Assembly: GCA_020698575.1 (NCBI GenBank)
Contig: CM036251.1
Span: 11,572,288-11,636,287 of the forward strand
DNA length: 64,000 nucleotides
Direction: 5' to 3'
DNA from: Bostrychus sinensis
Taxonomy: Eukaryota > Chordata > Actinopteri > Gobiiformes > Eleotridae
Shown here: positions 10,901 through 19,770 of the stretch, piece after piece
How the letters are laid out: each line of letters begins with the position of its first letter
Numbering within the stretch: the first letter of the stretch is position 1
Program-made: the position numbers and the translations under genes
The notes under the pieces: model-generated
What the model saw: the letters and a program-made list of their open reading frames with translations, nothing else
Databases searched by the model: none
What the model was told of the DNA's origin: nothing

Positions 10901-13262
10901 CGCTCTTTAGCAGCCAACACAAAGAATAATTGATCGATATATTAATGTGATGAATAAAGATATGTATTTTTGTGTAATGAAATAATATGAGAATATTGAA
11001 TATTTACATGAGTGGGCAGGTAGTTAGGTATGTAAGTGAGGGGGTGACTACAGATCCCACACAATTATATACTAATTTTTAAAAATTGCTTCATATTTCT
11101 TTGCTGTTTATTCAGGCTGTGGTGCATGAAAGTCAGAGGATTGCCAACACTGTCGCACTGGGTATTTTCCACGCCACCACGAGAGACACAGAGCTGATGG
11201 GATACTCCATTCCTAAAGTGAGTGCAGAGTTGTTTTCATGCTGCATTCATGTGCTTCTCGGGTGCTCGTCTTTCTGAGAAGAGAAGTCGTGTTCCTGACT
11301 TGTTCGCGTTCATGTGCTTTTATCACAGAAAGTCAGGATATTGACGTTACCATATAAAGACCAATAAAGTTATTGGTCAGTAATGTTATTAATTAACATT
11401 TATCACTTATCACAGCTAACAGTCAGATTTAACATTAGCCTTCTCACTACTAAAAGGCTGAACGTTAATACATTTTTTTTATTTAACCTGGAAAGTCCCA
11501 GGGGAGGGGTTACATGGGAGTTTCAGTGTTCATCCATACACCTTCATCAGTTTGAATTTACAGGAAACAGGAAGTCACTGGCATTAAATACACAGCTGAA
11601 GGTCACATGATCAATCAGTGCATGACATGCCATTTCAACAAAATGGCTGTCACTGACTGTGTTGCCAAATAAGATGGTTTTCATCAGCTTATGGAGGTGT
11701 TCCTCCTCTACTCTGGGGAGGAACAAGCTGGTTCACTCATAAAACACAGAGTCTTTAAGGCAGTATTGTAAGCAGCAGACAGATGATGTTTTAAATATTA
11801 CAATATTTACAATATTACAATACTTTCTTAAAGACTGTACCATGGCGTTTTATGAGTGAACCAGCTCAGGAATGCACCATTATTTATTTGGATTATTTAT
11901 AATCTACAGTATCTATAGTGATCTAACCACGCTGAAAAGTGAGCCACATTTGTGACATCAATAATCCTGGGTTTAGGCTTGTCTCAGCGAGCTTATCCAG
12001 AAATCTTGCCTCACAGTACAGTCCTCTGGTCCCTCTGTATTGCAACATTGGAACTTTCTGGCCCTCTTTTATCCACTCAGAGGAAAAGGTTGGGCTTTAA
12101 CAGCACATCCTACTTAGCCCCTAAAGGGACATGAGTGAATAAAAAAACAGAGGAGATCTGCTTCAGCGGCTTGTTTCTGTGAACAGAGCAGAAGTGGAGC
12201 CAGTGTGCGGGGACAGCAGGGAATCATCTCACACTCGGCCAGGGCCCTACTGCAGATTTGTTTATGTTGTTAAGAGTCGCCCAACAAGTCACAACACTGC
12301 TTCCACTGTGGCCACTGTGCTGTAGTAGTAGCCTAGTAGACGTTGTGCGCACACATACAATATCTCATGCCCAAGTTACTTTCTCGTGAGCATGACATAG
12401 TTTCTCAGGAGCTCTGTAAAGTCTTTACACTTGTTTTTCTCACTCATGTCACTTTAGGGGTTCCATAACATCTCAGTCTCTACAAACTTAAACAATTAGG
12501 TACAAATTGTTTAAATTGCACATTTTGTGGTGAAATTTGTATTACCACCCTCCAAGGCTACTTTTATTCAATAATTCCTCATATGTACATATTGTTTCTT
12601 TTTACCACACTTTTGCCTCCTCCCATGTTGTTCTTGTCCCTTGTCCAGGCCTCACCCCCTCTCAGCCCCACCCTCAGTCCTTCCCCTCTGTCTCTGTTTG
12701 GTCTCTGCCTACTTTTCCTTACACAGCCCTGTGTGACCAGTTTGTGACTGAGGAGTGAACGAATAATGCACTTAACTGTAAAGCAACTGTATCTAGAAAA
12801 CTCCTATATAAAACCAATGTGTTATTATTAAAAGTAGTCTAAAATTCCCTCTTATGGTCCCAGGGCACTATAATTATCCCTAACCTGTCGTCAGCGCTCA
12901 GTGAAGAGGGACAGTGGAAGTTTCCTCATGAGTTCAACCCTGAAAACTTTCTCAATGACAAGGGAGAGTTTGTCAAACCAGACGCCTTCCTGCCTTTCTC
13001 TGCAGGTACAGTACTGCAGCCCCACATTCTTAAACTAAATGCCATTATTAACAGTTTTCTGTGTTTTTGGACAGGTCCTCGAACGTGTCTTGGAGAAGGC
13101 TTGGCCCGTATGGAGCTCTTCCTCATCATGGTGACTCTGCTGAGGAAGTTTAGGTTCATTTGGCCTGAGGATGCAGGAGAGCCTGACTATGAGCTGGTTT
13201 TTGGCATCACTTTAACACCTAAACCCTACAACATGAAGGTGGAGCTCAGGGCCATGCAATGA
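7936..13262 (+). CDS. CYP2-family cytochrome P450, gene A (11 exons, 489 aa, CYP2X-like)
   Basis: This is a predicted microsomal heme-thiolate monooxygenase. Exons: 7936-8097, 8695-8857, 8927-9079, 9149-9309, 9400-9468, 9546-9650, 10217-10355, 10437-10522, 11116-11217, 12864-13005, 13075-13262. All have GT-AG borders and sum to 1470 nt. The N-terminus is a hydrophobic anchor (about residues 2-18), then basic residues and the FPPGP hinge. The I-helix AGTDTT is at 294-299, the K-helix ExxR at Glu351-Arg354, and the heme loop FSAGPRTCLG has Cys432 as thiolate ligand. Length is normal for the family. Two introns split what are single exons in the usual nine-exon CYP2 plan. Intron 8 carries a 514-bp insertion and intron 9 about 1.4 kb absent from locus B. 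A poly(A) signal lies at 13406. The subfamily is uncertain. Confidence 0.9.
10550..11063. mobile_element. 514-bp insertion in intron 8 of gene A, possible solo LTR
   Basis: The paralogous intron of locus B (39610-39683) is only about 75 bp and lacks this block. The insertion is bounded by ATTAT at 10545-10549 and 11064-11068, and removing it restores similarity to the locus B intron. Read on the minus strand it starts TGTGTGGGATCTG and contains an AATAAA-like signal, which suggests an LTR. A clean terminal CA is not visible, so the class is uncertain. Confidence 0.45.
11726..11866. repeat. Hairpin/foldback repeat in intron 9 of gene A
   Basis: Two arms of about 55 bp, starting with AGCTGGTTCACTCATAAAAC at 11726 and its inverted counterpart ending at 11866, face each other across a short AT-rich loop. 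Both arms also share GTCTTTAAG and GTATTGTAA blocks. The arms are imperfect. The structure lies in the part of the intron that locus B lacks. Confidence 0.6.
12722..12830 (+). repeat. SINE 3' tail fragment in intron 9
   Basis: The sequence TGACTGAGGAGTGAACGAAT, then AATGCAC, TGTAAAGCAACTGT and CTCCTATATAAA, matches the tail of the tRNA-derived SINE at 26.0-26.3 kb. The same fragment sits at the same place in locus B (39886-39990), so this insertion predates the A/B duplication. Confidence 0.55.
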
Positions 13263-14586
13263 GGACCTAATGTAGTTGGGGGTTCACCTTTGAACCATGT
13301 AATGGGCTCATAACTAATATGGCCAGTGCATGTATTGGACCCAAATTTATCCTGCCCCAGTATCCCCTGAATTTCATTATTGATACAAAAAGAGTTATTT
13401 CATTAAATAAACACATAATGGCACTAACCTTGTTTGCATTTGTTTTGTTTAAGTTAATGAACCATTAGAAATAATTAGAAAACAATAATACTCTTGATAT
13501 GTTCAAAAAGTTGCATTTCATTCACTAAATGAACATGGGGTTTTAATGGCAACATTTAGGATTTCTTATACAGTATAATCAGGGCCGTACGCAGGATTTT
13601 CAACATACCGAGGCCCAACAAAGCTGGAGCAAAGTTACCCTCCTTTTTGTCTGTGTCAGAGTTTTTATGCACAGAACACACTCACCTGCTTCATGCTTAA
13701 AGAATAGATATGTCTAATAAATTAAACAATAAAGGAAAAACAAATACCTTCAGACCTCCAGGTTCAGACCTCATGGACCTCACAGTTGCCTACAGCTTAC
13801 AGCCATACGAGATTCAATCTAAATACAGTATAGAGAATACAGTATACAGAATATTTTTGGCCATAACATTTCCCCCTTTTGATTAATAAATAATTACTTA
13901 GTTTAGTTTTTTTCTATACTATCAAAACATCACTTAGATTACCACTAGTATAGGCCGATGAAGAACATGAGCCAAAGTGTATGTGAGCGAAAAACCCATC
14001 TGTCAGTTTTGAACTCATGTCTTGACCATCAAGATGGGAAAACTCTCTCTCGGCACTGCTCCCCCAGCTGCCGCACACTGGCACACCATTGGATCATGAT
14101 CTCACAAGTGGGAAGTGTGCTCAAACAATCCTTCTAAAAAAAAACTAAACAAAACATAAAAGCATAATAGCACAATCAAAAATCAAAGACAGTAATATCA
14201 TCAAACATTACCATCACATCTAGATGCTAAACACTTTCAGTCTTATGTGTCGTGACTTCCAGTGTACAGGTCACCTGTTGTGACCTGGAGCTTCAGACCC
14301 TCTTTACCAATATGACTGCAAATGGCGACATACTTTTTTATTTAAAAAAAAATAAAATACAGAAAATTCTACCTAAAGGGGTAGAGCCAGATGAAGAACA
14401 CTGGAGATGGAGCTAAAACAAATGATGTGTCTCTCATTTTATCAGTATCTATACAGGTCCAGGTAGGGTGAGGTGAAAATGAGAAAGCTGTGATAGAGTA
14501 AAGAGAGATCATGAAGAGAGGAACCATGTGAAAATCAGACCTCAGTGGTGGCCCAACAGTTGGAGAGGCTGAGAAATGGGCTTGGA
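13263..14586. other. 3' UTR and duplicated downstream flank of gene A
   Basis: This holds the gene A 3' UTR with AATAAA at 13406-13411. Flanking sequence to about 13800 aligns in pieces with the downstream region of locus B (40424-40650, 43155-43345 and about 46385-46600), which shows that the duplication unit extended past the gene. From about 13850 to 14586 I see AT-rich sequence with no supported gene. Confidence 0.5.
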
Positions 14587-14814
14587 TTAACCCTTTAGGC
14601 GCCAGAGTTTTTTTTTTCCCAGACAGTGCTCCACTGACCCCTGGTGTCAAATATATTTATGAACTCCAGTACGTATGAACTCCTGGCTGGGTAAGATAAA
14701 ACGAGAAATTGGGCCTCAGTTTTCCACAGATATGTACCTCCATAACCCCCCAGGTTAGGAGGTATTTTTTTTGGTACTTCAGTTGTCATTTTCTGATACT
14801 TGTTTTTAATCTAG

Positions 14815-14905
14815 CTTTGCATGGTACGTTAGTGCAGTGGTTTGCACTGCCTCTTTACAACAGGGAGACCTGGGTTTGAGTCCTGCACTTGGCAGCAGTT
14901 CTATC
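14815..14905 (+). repeat. tRNA-derived SINE head fragment
   Basis: GTTAGTGCAGTGGTTTGCAC looks like an A-box region, and GGGTTTGAGTCCTGC about 30 bp further resembles the B box of a tRNA promoter. This combination is common at the 5' end of fish SINEs. No full SINE body or tail is clear, and it cannot fold as a complete tRNA. Confidence 0.45.
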
Positions 14906-14971
14906 TTGCCCAGTTATTAGGCACTGATTATGGGTACAGATGTGAACACAGATCTTTATTTTTGATGATTC

Positions 14972-16108
14972 TCAGTTTTTATAGTTTTTTAGAGTGTGGT
15001 ACCTCTCATTGCAAGGTACAGCACACAGACCTACACCACACTTTTGGCACCTGTATTTTGTCTGGTGCCTGCCTTTAGGGCGAGAGCGATCAGAACAAAT
15101 GACACAAGCTGGACGTTTATCAGTTTCATAAAACCAGTGGTGTTCAGTCAACCTTGTAGGCAGCTCTCCCCCTTCTGCTGAAGCCCGCCCCCCTTTTCCG
15201 CTTTCCCTTTTCATGTAACCTGATAGTAATCCAGTTATAATGTCCTGAATATAGGGCTTTAGTGATTTGTGTGGGGCTGAGGTGCACTTAGTGTAAATGA
15301 CATGTGAGTTGACAACACTAATACTTAGAATAGCATTGAAAATGTGGTTGTACCACTACCTTGACAGGTGTGGAAATAGGTAGGTTTTCATTCTCTGGTC
15401 AGATCTATCCACTCTCCCCATGAAACTGTTGTACTGGTCAACACACACTGGTCTAGTTATTGTGCGAAAACCACTCTCATTTTTCTTTGTCCTGATTCTT
15501 TTCTGAACATAGGCATTCCCATGGATGGTTGATAATATTGTGAGACGTTTAGTGTCGTGCCATGCACAAGTCAACAACTTTCCCTTCCTGAGAAACACTG
15601 GGTCATCTCCACTTTTCAACTTAAAGGCAGTGGGTCTCAGGCATTTTGGCATTCCTTGCCTTGTGCTTCTCACTGTCCCACACAATCCAGTGTTACTTTC
15701 GGCTAATTCACAGGCAATGGCTGGTGATGTGTAATAACTATCCATGCAAACTTCATGTCCCTTGTCTGTGTATGGAGCCATGAGTTCACGGACAACAGAG
15801 TGGGTGGCACTGATGCAGCTGGATTCTTCACTACACAAAACATAGCCTGACCGACTTTCACTCAAAACATATGCTCTGTAGCCATATTTATCTGGTTTCT
15901 TGGGATTATAACATTTTAGAGCCGATCTTCCTTTGAATGTTATTGTCATCTCATCTAATGAAAGTTCTCTGAGTGGACTATAGACTTCTGCAAAGCGAGG
16001 TATTATGATTCTCATTATTGGACGCACTTTGAAGAGCTTATCATATCCTGGCTGACCAACTTTCACATACTCACTATTATTGGCAAAATGCAAGAATGAC
16101 AAAATCAT
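14972..16108 (-). pseudogene. piggyBac transposase, catalytic core and C-terminal zinc finger
   Basis: This is the C-terminal two thirds of a piggyBac-family (DDE_Tnp_1_7) transposase. The core contains LSLDEMTITFKGRSALKCYN and KYGYRAYVL, then CMDSYYTSP (second catalytic Asp region) and DQYNSFMGRVDRSDQRM. After an in-frame TAG near 15356 (expected LSRxWYNHIFNA), the same frame continues into a Cys-rich C-terminal finger (CVICSDRS, CQKCGVGLC, then CNERYHT) near 15000-15110. A frameshift lies near 16115, just after MSRQ. The N-terminal part is found at 19165-19740 beyond the LTR insertion. It is non-functional. Confidence 0.82.
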
Positions 16109-16135
16109 TTCAAATCTGTCTAGACATTATTCTGC

Positions 16136-16407
16136 TGTCACGGTCTGGGGGCCTTTTATTTGAAGCCTGCTCTGGTCTGTTTCTCTGTTCCTCTCTTCCA
16201 GGAAGCAGTGGGTGGAGTCTAATTAGAAGGCCTGATAAGAGGCAGCTGGGGTGTCCCTTGGGCTCGGGATTTTGCTCTGCTCCAAATACCCTGGTGGCCT
16301 GCTGACCTTTCTTTTGTTTCCTTTACATTTCTTTTATTTTAATAAATGTTGCTCTTGGTGTGGTCCATCCTTGTCACTTTCCCATTTTTCAAGCTTGGGT
16401 TATGACA
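16136..16407 (+). repeat. 5' LTR of the Gmr1-like element
   Basis: This 272-bp terminal repeat begins TGTCACGG and ends TTATGACA. It contains TTTTAATAAATG, a probable polyadenylation signal. Its last 130 bp recur at about 19030-19164, which marks the partner LTR. Confidence 0.75.
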
Positions 16408-16801
16408 AATGGAGGCTCATCCAGGATTTGAACTTGGGACCTCTCACACCCCAAGTGAGAATCATACCCCTAGACCAATGGGGGCTAATTCCTGTTTTGG
16501 GGTAAGTTTTGTTAAGTTTTATACCAGCTTACAGGAAAAGTTGCTGGTTTTAGTGTATTTTGGTTTAAAATGTAAGAAGTCTCAGGTTTGGGTACTGTTA
16601 GTTGTATTTTGGTTGTATAGTTTGTATTTTTGTTTTGGTCAACTTGGTTTAGCCATGGGTTGAAGCAGATTTTGTGGCAGACCTAATAGTTTTTGTTTGA
16701 TTTTTGAAGCCTTTGTTTTTTGAGAATTTTTCTAAGCACTTGTTAGAATTGGGGTTTCCTCTGGTAGGCTGAAGGAGCATTTCCCCCTTTGGGACTCGTT
16801 C

Positions 16802-16839
<38 letters not shown>

Positions 16840-17040
16840 TGTGGCAGTGAAAGCGGCTGGAGCGGTTGTCTCGGGAGCACGTCCTTGGGAACGGGGCGGT
16901 CGCTGTGCAGCAGGTGCCTTTTCCGGCCCAACAGTTTATAGTGCATAAAAACCCACTGTCAGTAACTGCACGAAGACTAGGGTTGAGCTTAGTCAATCCA
17001 GAGTGACCAGGGGTCAAATTTTTCATCATATCTGTTTGCC

Positions 17041-19046
17041 CAAGTTTTGAAACAGCTTAAAATAAAACATTATCAGGCTTCAGCATATCATGCACAAAGT
17101 CAAGGGGCTTTAGAGAGATTTCATCAAACTTTGAAATCCCTTTTACTTTCCTATTGTACTGAGTTAGGTAAAGACTGGGGGGAGGGTCTACCGTGGTTAC
17201 TTTTGGCAGCTAGAGAAGTTTGTCAGGAAAGTACTGGGTTCAGTCCCAATGACTTGGTCTTTGGTCATAAAGTCCGGGGACCTTTAGCAGTACTTCATGA
17301 TAGCTGGGTTACAGATGAACCTCCTTCAAACTTGCTAGATTACGTCAATGGCTTCCGTCATCGTCTTTATGTGTCAGGGCAGTTGGCTAAACAAAAATTG
17401 GCTAAATCCCAGTCCCGGATGAAGTATTTGTATGACAGACATTCAGAGAAGCATCAGTTCAGTGAGGGAGACCAGGTGTTGGCACTGTTGCCCATTGTTG
17501 GGTCACCATTTCAAGCGAGGTTTCATGGTCCTTATATGGTGATAAAACGGCTTTCAGAACTGAACTATCTTATTGTTACTCCAGATAGAAAGAAAAGGCA
17601 GCAACTTTGCCATGTTAATCTCCTAAAACCTTACTTTGTTCGTGAGCTTGTGCCGGGTAAGTCAGAGTCTGAGATTTCCTCGGCAGGTGGTGCTGTTTTG
17701 GCTGTTTGTGGAGAGGAGCGGCCAACAGTTTATGGGGGGGAGGAAGTGGCAATGCCAGATGATGCTGTCCTTTGTGGTCAATTGAAAAATTCTGAGGCTT
17801 TGGAAAGACTGGAGGGGTTGATATCTCATTTGCAAAGTGAAAAGGCTGTACAGTTAGCTCAGTTGATTAGAGGTTATCCATCTCTGTTTGGAGATACACC
17901 TACAAGGACAAATTTAACAGAACATGACATAGACGTGGGTGACGCTAAGCCAGTCCGTCAGAGGTTTTTCCGTGTCTCAAAGGAGAAACAAAAGGTAATA
18001 GACAATGAAGTCAAGTATATGTTGGACAATAACATTGCTGTCCCTTCTTCCTCTAGCTGGGCGTCCCCATGTCTGATTGTCCAAAAAGCTGACAGGTCTC
18101 CATGGTGTTGCATGGACTTCCGAAAGGTTAATGCATTTACAAAACCTGACTCATACCCGTTGCCCCGTGTAGAAGACTGTGTCGATCAAGTTGGTTCAGC
18201 TCAGTACGTGAGTAAATTTGATCTCCTCAAAGAGTACTGGCAAGTGCCAATGACCCAGAGAGCACAGGAAATTTCTGCTTTATAACCCCTTCAGGTTTGT
18301 TCTCCTATACAGTTATGGGTTTTGGCCTACGAAATAACCCAGCGACGTCAAAGCGTCTCATGAACATGGTAGTAAATGGTCTTAAAGGTTGTGCTGTCTA
18401 TTTAGACGATGTTGTAGGATATAGCAATACCTGGGACTAACATTTAGACCAGATCCGGGCATTGTTTGAACGTTTGGCTAAGGGTAACCTCACACTAAAC
18501 TTGGCAAAGTGTGAATTTGCTAAAGCTACTGTAACATACTTAGGCAAAATTGTTGGTCAAGGTCAGGTTCGTCCAGTTATGGCAAAAGTTACAGCAGTTG
18601 CCCAGTTTCCTGTTCCCACCACTAAAAAGGAACTGATGAGATTCCTTGGTCTTGTGGGTTATTATCGCTGTTTCTGTCACAACTTTTCGAGTGTTGTAGC
18701 TCCACTAACTGATTTGTTAAAATCTAAAACTAAATTCATTTGGTCAGTTTCTTGTGAACAAGCTTTTGAGCAAGTTAAAGCACTCCTTTGTTCAGCTCCT
18801 GTTTTGCTTGCTCCTCGCTTTAATCAAATATTTAAGCTACATGTGGATGCAAGCCATGTTGGAGCTGGAGCTGTTTTATTACAGGCTAATGAACTGGGGA
18901 TTGATCGTCCAGTCATTTTTTTCTCAAAAAATTTTAACTTGCATCAGTTAAACTATTCGGTGATAGAAAATGAAGCTCTTGCTCTTATATTGGCCTTGCA
19001 TCATTTTCGGGTGTACATTGAATCTGGAACCCTGGTGGCCTGCTGA
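17041..19046 (+). pseudogene. Gmr1-like pol: integrase C-terminus, RT, RNase H (broken)
   Basis: The frame opens inside the integrase core (HAQSQGALERFHQTLK, then FSPNDLVFG) and passes through a GPY/F module (ARFHGPYMVI then NLLKPYF) at about residues 160-200. It then enters the reverse transcriptase (KYMLDNNIAVPSSSSWASPC, CMDFRKVNAFT, SKFDLLKEYWQVP). A 1-nt frameshift near 18255 precedes FITPSGLFSYTVMGFGLRN. The YLDD catalytic box is at about 18400, and an in-frame TAA interrupts shortly after it, near 18437. RNase H-like sequence (HVDASHVGAGAVLLQ then NYSVIENEALAL) follows until it fuses into the truncated 3' LTR at about 19030. Integrase before RT is opposite to ordinary gypsy elements. 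Confidence 0.8.
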
Positions 19047-19164
19047 CCTTTCTTTTTGTTTCCTTTACATTCTTTTATTTTAATAAATGTAAGCCTAAAC
19101 TGTTGCTCTCGGTGTGGTCTCCCATCCTTGTCACTTTCCCATTTTTCGAGCTTGGGTTGTGACA

Positions 19165-19745
19165 CTGCCAAAACCAGGGGTGTATGTTGCCCAAAAAGTT
19201 GCCCAATAATCCTCAATCTCTGGCTTCTCTACCAGGCCCATAGACAAATGCAGAGACAGGAATGCTTTCATTTCAGGGACTGATACATCACACCATGAAT
19301 GGAATCTGGACTTTGGCTTGAGCTGTGTTGAGGATAAAACTTGATGAGCATATCTGTGAGTCTCATTTGTAAGGAGTTTCCAAAAATCATCAGTTAGAAA
19401 GAGAGATAAAAAAAATCTGTTGGATCAGCAGCAGTCAGATCCTTCTCTCCTGTAAAGCCAACAGGCTCACCAAACTGCTTTATCCACTCCTGATAAGTTT
19501 CTAGGTGTCTCAGTTGATCCCAGCCATCTTCCACATTGCTGTTTTTGCTGGCCCTATTGTTACAGCCTCTCCCCTGCCTTCCTCTTCAACCACACCTGCA
19601 TCCTCTCCTACTTCTGTTGCGGAAAGTGTCAGTACAAACTCTTTCATTGCCACTGGCACAGTCACTTTCCCTGCTATCATTGCTTACACTCGCTTCAAAA
19701 GGTAGATATTCTCCCTCAGAATCAGAGTCAGCAGTAAATGAAAAA
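19165..19745 (-). pseudogene. piggyBac transposase, N-terminal part
   Basis: Minus-strand frames include an acidic leader (DSDSEGEYLPFE), LETYQEWIKQFGEP, and the block EMKAFLSLHLSMGLVEKPEI then TFWATYTPGFG, which is the start of the piggyBac transposase domain. Stops and frameshifts are present. The reading frame ends exactly at the LTR insertion and resumes at 16135 on the other side. An in-frame Met near 19768 could be the original start but is out of phase now. Confidence 0.68.
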
Positions 19746-19770
19746 CTGCTTCACCACACATGCTATTAGC

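Larger units (their letters stand above)
16136..19164 (+). mobile_element. Gmr1-like LTR retrotransposon inserted in piggyBac
   Basis: The 5' LTR spans 16136-16407 (TGTCACGG to TTATGACA). The 3' LTR is truncated (about 19030-19164) and shares the same right half. The element is flanked by CTGC at 16132-16135 and 19165-19168. Downstream of the 5' LTR, TGGAGGCTCATCCAGGAT (from 16410) looks like a primer-binding site complementary to a tRNA 3' end. The pol region carries an integrase C-terminus in front of a Ty3/gypsy-type reverse transcriptase, the inverted domain order described for Gmr1 elements of deuterostomes. Gag, protease, most of the integrase and the end of RNase H are deleted. A T run of 32 bp sits at about 16805. 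Confidence 0.8.
14591..19770 (-). mobile_element. piggyBac DNA transposon, decayed, split by an LTR element
   Basis: The right end of this minus-strand element is marked by TTAA (14587-14590) followed by the terminal sequence CCCTTTAGGCGCCAG, the usual piggyBac arrangement. Transposase-coding sequence runs from about 19740 down to 14990 but is interrupted at 16136-19164 by a Gmr1-like LTR element flanked by a 4-bp CTGC duplication. When that insertion is removed the transposase frame reads straight through the junction (GFG-RIMSR). The 5' terminal repeat beyond about 19770 was not found. A tRNA-derived SINE piece (about 14815-14905) lies between the TIR and the transposase C-terminus. Confidence 0.8.

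Noticed and set aside
14815..14905. A genuine tRNA gene
   Set aside because: Only A- and B-box-like sequences are present; no complete cloverleaf can be drawn, so it was called a SINE head.
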